NCBI GenBank assembly: GCA_024180945.1
Contig: JAKSGN010000007.1
Coordinates: forward strand, 5,022,001 to 5,086,000
Length of the DNA: 64,000 nt
Reading direction: 5' to 3'
Origin: Macrophomina tecta
Taxonomy: Eukaryota > Ascomycota > Dothideomycetes > Botryosphaeriales > Botryosphaeriaceae
Shown: positions 11,430-22,471 of the stretch, in pieces
Numbering within the stretch: the stretch's first letter is position 1
Layout: every line of letters starts with the position of its first letter
Program-made: the position numbers and the translations under genes
The notes under the pieces: model-generated
Seen by the model: the letters and a program-made list of their open reading frames with translations, nothing else
The model's database searches: none
What the model was told of the DNA's origin: nothing

Positions 11430-12340
11430 AATTGATATTAGCTCCCGTTCAAGGGACAATCGCAAAATGTGACTAGGGAGTTGTGACATACATTAAACGA
11501 AGCTGCTCTCGATCGCGGGGCCTTGGGTCATATGTTCGATCAGGTCTTTCACATAGACCATTGTGGAGATCTCTACAGGTTTGCGTATGTGCACGGTTCA
11601 GCCAGCATTCTATGGAGATTGGATTAATCTCTTTGTTCTCGGCTGGACTAATTTTGCCGTCCTTGTGTCGTCAGCTTTAGGGCTTTGTGGCTGTTGAACG
11701 AAACTTAACTTGCGCAATCCAGATTCGACAGGACTCCCTAAAATCCATTACTGCTCTATTAATAGCCGCAATAGGGTTGATATAGCTAAAGAGTGGGACT
11801 AAGAAATTACTCAAGGTTGCGCAAGGATATGGGTAACGTGCGCTATATAACTGATGCTTTAGGAGATATAATTCTATGCAGCAGCAACGTCATGCAATCA
11901 CATGTAATCACGTGTAACGCCTATGAATATCACATGCAAATGACGTGTGATGCCTATGAACATCACATGTAAATGGCTATTTCTATCTCGTAACCCCACC
12001 ATCTGCAAGAGAACAAATTCTTGGAGATACGGCTTCGGACCACCCGCAAGTGCCCCGAAATATGCATTGAGCCGCTCTACCGGCAGCCAGCTTAATACCG
12101 TATTATCCGTAATGGCGGCTATTGAAATCTCGCGGCCGGGCGATACGTTCCATTCACTATATGAGTACGTTGCACAGCTGAGGACTCAGGCAAAGCAGTC
12201 TCTTGACAGTGCAGGCGACCATAGACGGAGCTTCCGCCTCCACACCGTTACTCTACTTATTGAAAGCGCCATCGAGCTCTGCGGCAAGGCCCTTAACTAG
12301 CCAACGCAGGCCGAGCTGAAGGGAGCTGTTGTCAGAGTAG
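11430..12340. other. Intergenic, no recognised gene
   Basis: This stretch contains a short tandem repeat (11911-11976) and a 117-codon plus-strand frame (11947-12300) that starts inside that repeat and shows no family signature. Codon choice and content do not decide whether it is real, so it is not called. Confidence 0.4.
11911..11976. repeat. Two-copy 33-bp tandem repeat
   Basis: Units 11911-11943 and 11944-11976 differ at five positions, all transitions. A partial third unit (ATCACATGTAATCA) precedes them. Confidence 0.85.
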
Positions 12341-12345
12341 TAGGA

Positions 12346-12985
12346 TTTTATTTTATTTGATTTTATTTGATATTATTTAACGTCCGGCGGGCGGCTTCTC
12401 CGCTACGCAGAGAGCCCCCTTAGCGCCACCCTAGGGGTATAGGACGGGCCGGCTGCTAGGCGGCATTTAGCTGTCTACGCGGCCTACCTAGGATATACGT
12501 TTCTGATGTCTTCCTTATGGCCGTGGCCTGCGCACTTAACGCACCTCTTCTCGCCTCTGCATCGAAATTGTTGGAACATAAATCAATCAATTCGCACTGA
12601 ATATAAGTGCGGCGCCGTGCTTTTTTCAGTCCAACAGAAATTATTAGTGGGCGTAGCTCTGGCATCGGAAGTAGCGCCAGGAACGAGGCCGATATCTAAA
12701 AACGTTTATGTACGCCGCTTCTCCCCTAATGTGTCCTATTCTGCGCGGAAGGAGCGCATCCGCGTCGCTCTTCTTTGTTAAGTAGATCACTGCTAATCTG
12801 TATGGTCGACTACCGGGCTTGCTTAGCCAGCGAGCATGCACGATCTCTACCTCGTTTTCTTCGCTTATTATTTTTGCAAGCGTCCGCTCGCAAAGCCTTT
12901 CGCTTCTCGTTGAAAACCGCCGTCTTGTTGACGCTGTGTCTTTACTAAGACGGGCGATGGGATGAGGCGGAGATTCCGAATACAC
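12346..12985 (-). mobile_element. Non-LTR (LINE, Tad-like) relic: ORF1 zinc-knuckle end and A-rich tail
   Basis: Read on the minus strand, 12985-12644 encodes about 113 residues. Its end, with RRIGHIRGEAAYINV and RPRSWRYFRCQSYAH, matches the pattern of fungal LINE ORF1 proteins just before CCHC knuckles; the first Cys is now Tyr. A second knuckle relic, RCVKCAGHGHKED, is at 12514-12546 in another frame. The minus-strand 3' end is an A-rich tail (12346-12380, repeated TCAAATAAAA units), as LINEs have. No reverse transcriptase is present, so this is an internally deleted or truncated copy. It abuts the TPR relic at 12985. Family naming is from motif resemblance only. Confidence 0.6.
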
Positions 12986-13330
12986 AAGTTCTTGATATAG
13001 AAAAGAAGAAGCTGGGAGCGGACTATCCTTTAACGCCGACGAGTATGGCCAATCTGGCGTCGACGCTTGCGAACTAAGGCCGGTGGGAGGCAGCAGAAGA
13101 GCTAGAAGTGTAAGTGATGGAGATGAGCAAGAAGAAGCTAGGAGCGGACCATCCTTGAACGCTGACCAGCATGGCCAATCTGGCCTTCACGTGGAAAGGG
13201 CAAGCACGAATTGTAAAAGCTACGAGCCTTATGAGCGAATGTGTGAAATGTTAGCAACACGTCTTAGGAGTTAATCATCCCTACTTTCTCTCTTCTTCCA
13301 GAGTCCTGGCTGTATGGGAAGTGGAATGAG
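12985..13330 (+). pseudogene. TPR (kinesin-light-chain-type) repeat fragment
   Basis: Two and a half tetratricopeptide units are visible. The repeating core is KKKLGADxP followed by TSMANLA (about 13010 and 13135), then VNHPYFLSSS near 13270. Such units occur in the C-terminal half of fungal NB-ARC/NACHT-TPR proteins, where they act as ligand or protein docking arrays. In-frame stops at 13075, 13110 and 13250 correspond to CAA/CAG changed to TAA/TAG, which is the RIP direction. There is no start and no upstream nucleotide-binding domain, since a LINE relic lies directly upstream. It is therefore a broken piece of a larger gene. Confidence 0.75.
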
Positions 13331-13953
13331 CAGGGATTAGCAGCTCAGCCTTAAGTGTAGCTGAGAAAGAATGTTTAGTCAGTGAACATAAATTGACCCT
13401 CTATAAATATTGGAGTCGGGAGAGTTCTTCGTTAATAAGTGACGCGCGGTCTTCGCGTTCACGTTGAGGCATGCATTTCCGATAGCACATTGGCACCTGT
13501 CAAACGTGCCACCAGTTAAGGCTGAAGCGGGGATTCAACCCAGTGTTTTGTTTCTCCTATTATGCTCTTATTGTGCACATGAAAGCTTTGCTCCCTGCCG
13601 TACTCACCCGCAGGCTTATAAACCATCGTACAAAGCTAAGCATAGGTGGTATTCGACGTATCTCGCAACTGGGTGACAATATCGAGCTTCGTGCCGTTGA
13701 AATACGGCGTAATAACACCGGGGGGGGGGACGACTTAATTTACTTGCGGCGAAGCTCTCATCTCGGCCTCGAGCATTCCTGTGAGGCTGAAAGAACAAGT
13801 ACGCTTGTATAGTCAAGGAAGAGAATGCAAACGAATCGCTGATGAGCTATTCGTGCGTTCTCTGGCTTTATTTATAGGCTATCTATTCTACTGATGACTC
13901 ATTGTGGCGGTTTGGCGCTGGTTGAGTGGCTATGTTTAAGGGCCGCCAATATA
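13331..13953. other. No gene recognised
   Basis: Unmutated low-copy DNA with short frames only and an 8-base G run at 13722-13729. No feature is supported. Confidence 0.4.
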
Positions 13954-15290
13954 CTAGTGTTGATGAGTCCCATTGGTACTAAACCGTGACAATTCCTCCT
14001 TCCGCAATGCCTGTTCTTTGGCCACCGCACGCTTGCTGATTACTGGTTGCGACTGGCGCATGGGTAAAGGAGGTAAAGGAGGTTGTTGTTCGTCGGCGGC
14101 GGGGTGTTCGTCGTAAAAATCGTCCTCATTGTTAGATTCGTTATAGTCAACTTCCTGCTTTGGAGCTTGCTTCCGTGCCGCAGCCTTACTCTCCGCAAGC
14201 CTAGCGGCAGCAGCACTAGCGTTAAGAGGCCTTCTCTTTACCCTTTAAAGCCTTAGAGGCGCCAATCTGCTTTGCAGAACTGGCCTTCTGAGAGGCCCTC
14301 TCACCAGCCTCCTTGTTGGCCTGTTTTATGGCCTCCGCTTTCTCGGCTCCGGCCTTGTAAAATTCATTCGCAGACCCGAACTCTGAGAGCTTCAGCTTCT
14401 TCCTGATAAGTCGTAATTTGCCTGTGGAGGTGCGTATGACGTGGCGGCGGCGAAAAGACCTTCTTGTTCGTCTTCTTAGTAGCCTCCTTAAGCGCAGGCT
14501 TGCGGCGACTAATAGGGGGTTGCCAGGGCACCTCAGTAGTTGGATTCTGCCTCAGGGACTGGTTCCGAGTTGCTGGAGGCTCTGGCTCTGGCTCTGGCTC
14601 TGCATCAAGAGATAGTGTATCCTGCGTGATACAGCCATCCGGCGGCCGCCCCTAGATTGCGTTTCTTTACTCCTCGCGCTGCTGGGCCTACTATAATTAC
14701 GCTCCTCATCACCTTCGGGCTAGCATTATCCGAGTCAGTTTCGCTCTCAGTCGACGCGTCAGGCTCTATTTGTGTCGCGCTAGAGGTGCCGTCGTCGCGC
14801 CTGAGTGATACAAGTCGTTTTAGCGTCATGTCCCGTCGACGTCCTCCATCCGGGTGGCATTATTATCCTCAAAACATAAGTACTCAAGGTCTCCACAGAA
14901 ATCTTCATAGACTTCTCTGAGACCATCAGAGAGCCATCCTGACCAACGAACTGCCCATTCAATGTCAATCTTCGTCTCCAGTTTTAGTTCACCGGTGTGC
15001 ATCAGTGCAAGGAGGCCGTGACTAATCTCCATCCCCTTGTATGAAGCCGAGGAAACGTCTCCCCAAAGATCGCTTTTCTGCAGGGCCAGGAATTCTTGCT
15101 GGTTAAGGCTCCCTCTCATCCGCGTGGCTTTCATCCGATACGAAACACATCCGGTGTCGTGGTATGTGTACTCCAAACCGCAATGGATCCGTGGAAAGCG
15201 ACGCTCAAATTTCGCTGAGACGGGGTCCAGACAGGTTTCGCGACCTGCGCCAACGTCAATAGGGCAAAATCGTTCGAGCTAGTTGCCTTA
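13954..15290 (-). pseudogene. Uncharacterised decayed gene: globular part, acidic linker, Lys/Ala-rich tail
   Basis: On the minus strand 15290-14826 is open for about 150 codons (segments FCPIDVGAGRETCLDPVSAK and LKLETKIDIEWAVRWSGWL) and looks like a folded domain that I do not recognise. After a stop, another frame gives an acidic/Ser region (14790-14730), then a repeated Glu-Pro stretch (about 14590). A Lys/Ala/Glu-rich helix-like tail follows, shifted once near 14230, ending at TAG 13954-13956. At least two frameshifts and several stops make a functional product unlikely. The segment 15574-15290 upstream may hold a 5' exon, but no clean splice pair was found. Confidence 0.4.
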
Positions 15291-15574
15291 CCTCCTCTGT
15301 TCCTGATATATTCATCCGGCTTGTCGTCACTGAGTGGAACAGTTTGTGGTGGGTCATTATGAGAAGCACCTGGGACATGTACCGGCTCTCCGCTGGGCGT
15401 GTTCGGCTCGGAGGATGGGTTCGACAGTGCTTTTTCAATATCTCGAGTGCCGTCGCATTTGGTGAAATCTGCTAGATCGCAGTAAGCCAAAGGCAACGTC
15501 CATATAGAAGTGTCTGATCCGTCTGGCATGTAAAGCCCATATTGGAATAGGCGAGGTGAGACGGCAACATACAT

Positions 15575-16265
15575 TCGATAACATTAACAACTTTTCCCGG
15601 GGGCTGCGGATCGCAACGTGGACTCATGGTAGGTGAAATCATGGTGAAGTTTTCAGGAGACATGACGAGATCGCTAAGGGGGTCTGAGTGGCAGGCCGGA
15701 AGAGGTGCTCTGCTGTACTACAATGCTGGGCAGGCGATTGAGTTATGTACCTTCGCCCTTTCCAGTTGCAGACGTTTTGAGCAGACTGAGCGCCTGGAGA
15801 CCTATTGATTACATTGCCACCAACATTGCGAGGGTAGAGGATGTCTTAAAGAAAGAGGCAAGGATGTCCGATGCATGAGGCATCGGCGCCATTGCCGTCG
15901 GAATTAGCTACAGAAGGGTTGACGCCCTCAGCCCCGCCAAGGTGGTGTGCTCCCAACCCGCTGCACGAAGAAAGCTGAGATAGGATGTTTGTACGTGCTT
16001 TAGCGCGCCAGCACACTGTCCGCAACCCTCACTCGCACATTATTATTGGCTGCCTCTTCCTGGGCAGAAGCGACTCGCGACCACCTGCCAGCAGGGCCAG
16101 AGGCACGGGTACGAGCACGAGCACAGCAGACTGCTGAGGGTGACAACTAGGGTTGGCCGCGATTGCGTTATCGTTGGTCATTGCCGAGTTTAATAGGTGT
16201 CCGCCAAAAGATGGAGGCCACATATTCCCAATGCAACTTTTCTTGACGAGACCCTGTAAAAGAGG
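15575..16265. other. No gene recognised
   Basis: Low-copy DNA of normal composition with no supported coding region, repeat or RNA gene. Confidence 0.4.
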
Positions 16266-16744
16266 ATGAGTCTTCAACGCGGCGAGCTGTCGCAAGCCGA
16301 AATAGCGTTAGGACCGGCCCACTCTGGTGTGTTTATCGGGACTGACGTGCAGGCGGCTTCGCGTGCTGGTCTTCCGCTACCTGAACGGGCAACTCCTACT
16401 CCTCCGCTGCGCCTAGGAACGTTCGGCACGATCCGAAGAGTTTTGATCTTCCCTTTCGCGAATGATCACTATGTGGACTCGGACTCACACTTCCCTATGG
16501 ACTTATCCATGAAGAGATATGGAATCAATCAAGAGCAGTTCAAGTTGCTATACGCTAAATACGAGCTTACTCGCACTGTTGAACAAACAGACACATCGAC
16601 ACTAGGGAGCGCGTGGTTATGCGATGCACGCATGATCCGCGATAATCCACGCCTTTTGGTAAGTAGGTGCATCGTTACCTTTCTTATGCCCTGTTGCATG
16701 ATCTCAATCGAGCCTTGCTACAGGTGACGAAATTCGCGACGTAA
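16266..16744 (+). CDS. Possible small two-exon gene, unknown function
   Basis: An open stretch from ATG 16266 is followed by a consensus intron: donor GTAAGT at 16659, acceptor CTACAG ending 16723, 65 bp. The second exon is short (16724-16744, stop TAA). The spliced product is 137 residues. The last 60 residues are hydrophilic and helix-like (segments MDLSMKRYGINQEQFKLLY and DARMIRDNP). No family is recognised, and no signal peptide or membrane segment is seen. The intron is the main argument for a gene. It may equally be the 3' end of a longer gene whose upstream exons are not visible. Confidence 0.35.
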
Positions 16745-19259
16745 GCTCAGGGCCCAAGCAGAGATAACGTGGCAGCAAAGGTGAGAGATAACATGGAGGA
16801 GTGCCGTTCGTTACGAGCATCTAATAAGCGGCAGTGGAGCTGCAGATGGGGAGGGCGGATTTGAATAGATGGCCATAGATGCCGTCGCCGTTGCTGACAG
16901 GTCATTTGTAGCATAGCGACAATCTCTGAAACCCTTACGCGCGCTAAGCACATACGTACGCAGAGCGCAAGCCAAGCTCCTCCACATGGTATTTCCTCGG
17001 CCTGATCCCTTGGCTGGTTTTGTTGAGTTTCGGTGGGTGGACTTCCCTTCCGAGGCAGCCATGCCTCCTCGTGAAATGGGCACAGGCTGCGCATCATTTT
17101 TTGGTAATGTCACATCGCACAGACGCCGTGCCGCTACGCGAACCGGATAGGCCGTGTCTGCTTCCGGTACCGTACTTCTCCTCTTGGGGTTGTTTTGGAA
17201 GCTCTCACAGATCTAAATGTCAAGTGCAAGGATCTGCGGTGACAAGCGGCGTCTTGTCTTTCGTTTACAGCGGCAAGAATCAGACCACTTCCTCTGACAG
17301 CCTCGGCCGAAACCACCCGTCCGACGCGATCCTCTCGATGCAGTCCTGCCGCTCTCCATAGCTGAGAAGCACGCAGCTGGTGCCTGTCGAGTAGAACACC
17401 ATGCCCGAACAGCTTAGACCCACTATCTTCAGTCGACAGGGGCCAGTACTTCGCTGCCAAATGGGAGGCCGAGCCAGCGTCTCGATGGCCCGAGCTCGAC
17501 GATTAGTCTTGTTGGGTTCCGCGCGGCGGCTGTGGGGCAGCGGGATCCAGAGATTAGGATCGCTATCAATGAAGAACTAAGTGCAAAGAGGAAACAGGAG
17601 AAGAAAAACAGACGAAATTCGTCTGAGAAGTCCATCTCGCGCATCCTTGCTCTTGGTATTGCTTTTTCTCACAAGTGACGCTCGCTTCGCACGCGGATGC
17701 CCTGAAACGTGCTGGAAAAGGATTAAATGCGTCTAAAAAGGGCGAGAAAATCAACGGGTGAAAGTTTGCTTCGCGGAGGTAGGGAAAGCCGCAAAGGTCT
17801 TGAAAGAGGGGTAAATTTTGTGGTCCGATGGCAGCTATGCGGCGTGCTGCCGGCTCCACTACGCCCGGGAGACCCGCTTGAGCCTAATCGAGGCGGCGCA
17901 GTCCGGCCTGCTCTCTATCTGCCCTGCATACCTCGACGTCCATGTCTCTTGGCGCTACAGTCTTCCCGCAGCACTAGCAACATCCGCAAACTAGTTAGCT
18001 ACCCAGCGACGATGTCAAAATATAAAGGGTCACTTAGCAGCGCCGGTCATCCGTGCGGCGCCGTACTGTTGCCTTTGGACGGACGATCATAGGGCCATTG
18101 AAGGGCAAAGGAAAAGCGAGTCGGCGTTCCGGGGATCCGATTTCCCATGGAGAAAATATCCGTCCACGTCGCTGAAAGGCCGCTTTGACATTCCAGTCAT
18201 CTACCCGCTCCCCCAACGTTCCGAAGGCAACCGACGCCAGGTAGGGTTAGATGAGGCAAGATAGCTGGGACCGAAGCAACGTGTGCAGCGATGTTTCGCA
18301 GGGGACTTGGGCCGGCGGCTTCATGCGGGCGGCTGCTTTAGATTGTGACCCTGCAGTCGTAGCAGGCGCCGCGAATGCTCGCGTGCGCGCAGCGCCGTGT
18401 GCGGGTGACGTGGGGACGGCGCCCGCGCGATGAATTGGCGGGCGTGTGCTGGGGACAAAGAGGTGCGGGCGAGGCTCGGGGGCCGCCCTTTTTCTTTTTT
18501 CTTCTTCTGTCAGCCAAGCGGTGCCAGCGGACAGCCACGACGCGATGGGTGATGGTGTTGGGTCGTGTCTCTCCCGATTGACCTCGAGCTTTAACCGCCT
18601 TTCCGTTGCGGTAAATGTGCCGTCTCTCCGAGCACTTCTTCCGACATGGCCTGAGTCTGACCGAAAGGGAAGCGGGATCTTAGCGACCTAACAGTTTAAG
18701 TATGGTTCAGTCAATTGAAAAAAAAAGTTGGGAGGCCATTGCCTAGGTATGCAGCTGCGCGGCGCAGCTGCAGGTTGATGACGCGACGCGATGGCAATGC
18801 GCCTGCACAACGGCGAGGTGGGCGCTGCAGGAAGCCAGGCCATCGCATAGAAACACGTCCACAGCGTTGAGCAGAGACTGCAGAAGGTAGATCCTAATTT
18901 TCTAATTAATTGCACGGATTGCTATTGAGAACTCTGGAGATACATGGCCATGCATGTGGATAAACGTGGCGTGGTGGCAATCTCGCACGCCGGTTACGTT
19001 ATGGCTGCAATGGGAGAGAAAGTTGGTGAGGTGCGTGGCTCGGTTGTGCGCGCGACTCGCTTGTGGAGTACGTCACGTGACTTGTTCTCGTATTTTAATG
19101 CGTTGTTAAAACATATGCGTGCAAAGGCGTAGAAAGCTGGTGAGGCGGACGGCTCGCTTGCCAACTGCGTTGGTCTAGTATCTAGATGTTTCTATGATAG
19201 AAGGAATAAAGAGCGAGAGAAAAGTGAGGAGACGAACAATATATAGGAATAAGTCAATC
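16745..19259. other. Intergenic between the small gene and the ABC transporter
   Basis: Only overlapping short frames on both strands are seen, none with a domain. A pyrimidine-rich run lies at 18487-18511. The ABC gene reads towards this region, so its 3' untranslated sequence lies in 19000-19292. Confidence 0.45.
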
Positions 19260-19292
19260 TATTTTGCCAGTCTCAATCTTCCGATTCGCCGG

Positions 19293-21800
19293 TCAGTCTT
19301 TCGCTGTGCTGTCTTGCAGTGATACTGCCTTCCTGGATGTCTGCTTCGTCCAGAGGTCGAGGTACTTTCCGCCGAGCTTGAGCAGTTCTTGTTGGGTACC
19401 TCGTTCAATAATCTGGCCGTTCTCAAGAACGAGGATCAAATCTGCATCCATAATAGTAGAGAGACGGTGCGCAATGATGAATGTTGTCCGCCCTCTGCTG
19501 AGCCTCTTGAATGACTCCTGGATCTGGGTCTCTGTAGCCGAGTCGACTGCTGACGTGGCTTCATCAAGGAGCACAAATAGAGGATTCTTCAGTAGCACGC
19601 GCGCAATCGCCACGCGCTGTAGTTCCCCACCAGATAGCTTGATGCCATGCTCTCCAACCTTGGAATTGTAGCCGTCTGGGAAAGTCATAATCTTATCGTG
19701 CAACGCAGCGGCGCGGCATGCAGCGTAGACCTCCTCATCAGAAGCATCTAGCCGTGCATAGCGGATATTCTGCATAATCGACATGTTGAACATCGATGGG
19801 TCCTGCGGGACGACGCCCATGATTTCTCGGAGGCTGCTTAGCGTCACGTCGCGGACATCTTGGTCGTCGATCTTGATGCTTCCATCTGTGACATCGTAGA
19901 AGCGCAGAAGCAGCTTTAGAACGGTGGATTTCCCGCTTCCGGTCTCACCCACTAGGGCAACGGTTTGGCCGGGCTCGGATGTGAAGCTGACATTGCTCAG
20001 CGTTGGTTTCCGGGGGTCGTAGGCGAAGTTGACGGCTTTATATTCAATTCTTCCGCCGCAAAACTTGAGAGGACGTGCATCTGGCTTTTCCTTGGCGCTG
20101 TTCGTGGTCAGGAAGAGCTGGAGTACGCGCTCGGCATCAATAAGATCGGAAGACAACCGGTTGTATGAGTTGGCGAGATTCGAGAGTGGAGAGGACAGGG
20201 TTCCCCAGTACTGTAAAAGCGCAACGAAGCTTCCGACCTTTGCCGTTCCCTGCGAAATCCGGTATGTCGCAATCAAGCTGGCAGCCACCAGACCCATTAG
20301 TGTGATCAGAGCTTGGGTGGCGAAGATTAAGTTATACGTGAAGCTGTATCTGATGTACGAGTCATTCAGGTTTGTTACAGCCGCATCCAGGCGTTCCTTC
20401 TCGTATGAGCCTCGGTTGAAGTAGGCCACTGTTTGCCAGTTACTGATCGACTCATATATGATTTGGCTCTCTTTCATGTATCTATCAATGAATGTCCTGC
20501 GTCGGTCTGCGCTGCAGGAGGTAAGCTTGACCGTCGAGTACAGGTACGTAACCGCAAGAGCAATGACGGTCAGAGCCAGATATGCATCGAAGAGATGGTT
20601 TAGGTAAATGAAAGCGCCGACAAGGTCCATGATAAGGGGTGTCGTGTCCAAGAAAACGTACTGCAGAATTGAGGCAATAGAATGGCCCTGGTCAACGGCT
20701 TTAATTAGCTCGCCTGTGTTCTTCTCCGTATGGAAGTCCATTGAAAGCCCCATGACGTGTTTGAAGGCCGCTTTCGTGAGGTTGGCTGTGGAGAACTGTT
20801 GCAGTATAGTGGAAACCATGGACGATACGCCGTCAATTCCCATCCTCGAATTTAAGAACTGGAGGCTAATCCAAACGAGAATTTCCCTCAAGGGGAGCCG
20901 TGAGGTGCCATAGTCAACCATCAACTTGTCGGTTATGATTCCCACTTGACGCGGAATCAAAATGTTGAATGCGCGCTTCGATACCATGCAGAGGACCATA
21001 GCGAAGCAGTAAAGTTGTATCTTCCGGGTTTTGGCGGGCCACATAATTGGAAAAAGGACAAGGAAGCTCCTGAGGTAGGCCCACCATCCTCCGGCCTGCA
21101 GAAGGCGCTGGCGCTGGCGCTCCTTAATTTCTTTGCTCTCGTCTTCTTCTGGTTCGCCATCATCTCCCTTGAGGTCATCTGCTATAATAGAGCCGTACCT
21201 CATGCCGCTGCGCTCATTTTCTCTGGTACCGTTTCCCAGAAGCGATTGGTGCTCCTCATCCGTACGGCGCTCTTGTTCCCGTTCGAGTGCTAGGATTGCG
21301 ATACCAACGAAGGCCAAGAGGGAAAGTGTGGTTAATCGTAGCATCATAACCGCCCTTTGAATTGCAGTGAAGTTTTTATTGTCGAGATAAACGGAAAAAT
21401 AGAGGATGCTCATGATGGCTTCCAGCACCAAGCCGAGGATCCAGGAAGCGACGTACGGTGCCCATCGCGGCGCCTCAAAATCCAGTAGAATCAAGGACAT
21501 GACACCCCAGACCAAAACAGAAGATATGGTGAAGATAACCCTATCTTGACGCGCCCACCAACCGCGGCCTATGAGGTTGTGAACCACGCAGAGGACCGCC
21601 TCGTTTGCGTAACTGAAGGTTGCAAGCCATACTAGAGATATAGCTGCCTGTCGCCATCGCTTCTGGCTTGCTCGTCTCCTGGAATGCAACCGGATTGCGA
21701 CATCGAGAATGATACCCAGGACAAAGCAAGCGGCGATCAAAGCCGGACTAACTTGATGGAGGGCTTCAAGGGCGCGTGATTTGTGAGTGAGGGAGTTCAT
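19293..21800 (-). CDS. HMT1/ABCB6-type ABC half-transporter, vacuolar membrane (inferred)
   Basis: This is a single uninterrupted frame of 835 residues. An N-terminal hydrophobic block (about residues 15-170, four or five helices) is the extra TMD0 typical of Hmt1-like transporters. An acidic cytosolic linker (175-235) follows, then a six-helix ABC membrane domain (about 240-545). The nucleotide-binding domain has Walker A GETGSGKST (618-626), Q-loop Q666, signature LSGGE (722-726), Walker B LFVLLDEAT (741-749) and H-loop His778; all catalytic residues are present. Fission-yeast Hmt1 exports phytochelatin or glutathione-metal conjugates into the vacuole, but substrate here is inference. It is the only clearly intact large gene in the window, with normal CpA/TpG content, and no neighbour suggests an operon-like cluster. 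Confidence 0.93.
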   Translation of the reverse strand: MNSLTHKSRALEALHQVSPALIAACFVLGIILDVAIRLHSRRRASQKRWRQAAISLVWLATFSYANEAVLCVVHNLIGRGWWARQDRVIFTISSVLVWGVMSLILLDFEAPRWAPYVASWILGLVLEAIMSILYFSVYLDNKNFTAIQRAVMMLRLTTLSLLAFVGIAILALEREQERRTDEEHQSLLGNGTRENERSGMRYGSIIADDLKGDDGEPEEDESKEIKERQRQRLLQAGGWWAYLRSFLVLFPIMWPAKTRKIQLYCFAMVLCMVSKRAFNILIPRQVGIITDKLMVDYGTSRLPLREILVWISLQFLNSRMGIDGVSSMVSTILQQFSTANLTKAAFKHVMGLSMDFHTEKNTGELIKAVDQGHSIASILQYVFLDTTPLIMDLVGAFIYLNHLFDAYLALTVIALAVTYLYSTVKLTSCSADRRRTFIDRYMKESQIIYESISNWQTVAYFNRGSYEKERLDAAVTNLNDSYIRYSFTYNLIFATQALITLMGLVAASLIATYRISQGTAKVGSFVALLQYWGTLSSPLSNLANSYNRLSSDLIDAERVLQLFLTTNSAKEKPDARPLKFCGGRIEYKAVNFAYDPRKPTLSNVSFTSEPGQTVALVGETGSGKSTVLKLLLRFYDVTDGSIKIDDQDVRDVTLSSLREIMGVVPQDPSMFNMSIMQNIRYARLDASDEEVYAACRAAALHDKIMTFPDGYNSKVGEHGIKLSGGELQRVAIARVLLKNPLFVLLDEATSAVDSATETQIQESFKRLSRGRTTFIIAHRLSTIMDADLILVLENGQIIERGTQQELLKLGGKYLDLWTKQTSRKAVSLQDSTAKD

Positions 21801-22335
21801 AGTTTTCTCAGCGCTGGCACGCGTAAGCTTCCGGTCGAGCTGCGTGTCCGTCGAAGGGTAAGTCCGTAAAGGGCCTTTGTCCTGCGGGTTGGACGATGAT
21901 GTTAGGCGGGCGAGTGGAATGCTAGGCTCTAGAGAATGGGGCGAAAAGTTCGGATGCTGGGTGCACGGCTAAAGCGGACTCATCCGAAGGAGGACGCCAA
22001 AGTGGCTTATCACCCGTTGCTCGTGGGCTTTCCCTAGGCCTAGCTAGGGGATACGTGCAGGCGGCGGAAGATTGAGCAGCGGATAAAAGGTGTACGCGAG
22101 GCAGCAGAATGTGCGCGGGCTTGCAGCAACCCCTGCCCGGGAGCAGCGATCTAAAATATCTCCAGTCCGATGTGTGGTCCAGCCCTTGGCTTGCCGGTTA
22201 CGGCTTATCAACGTTCGAAATTTTGACATGCGCATACATCGAGATACTGGGCATCCTGTCCAGTTTGCAGTTGCCTTCTTTGGCTTGGCGTATATTCAAT
22301 GCAACAGCAGCAGATACTGAATATCGCGTCGGTAT
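21801..22335. other. Upstream region of the ABC transporter
   Basis: The promoter must lie here, since the gene starts at 21800 and reads leftwards. No TATA box or repeated site stands out. The Tc1/mariner element begins 538 bp upstream of the start codon. Confidence 0.4.
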
Positions 22336-22337
22336 TA

Positions 22338-22367
22338 CCGCACCCGTGCAAAAGTCAGGGCGCACGG
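22338..22367 (+). repeat. Left terminal inverted repeat of the Tc1/mariner element
   Basis: Thirty bases, identical to the reverse complement of 23618-23647, preceded by TA. Confidence 0.95.
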
Positions 22368-22471
22368 CCAAGGCGCTAATTATCCTGCCACCAACACCAA
22401 TACTTTGGAGTCGTATTATTCAACAAGGAGTTGCTCAAATGCAGTAAGAGTTGATTCTTTATAAAGCTAGG

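Noticed and set aside
20946..21293. Plus-strand frames inside 19293-21800
   Set aside because: Shadows of the ABC transporter.
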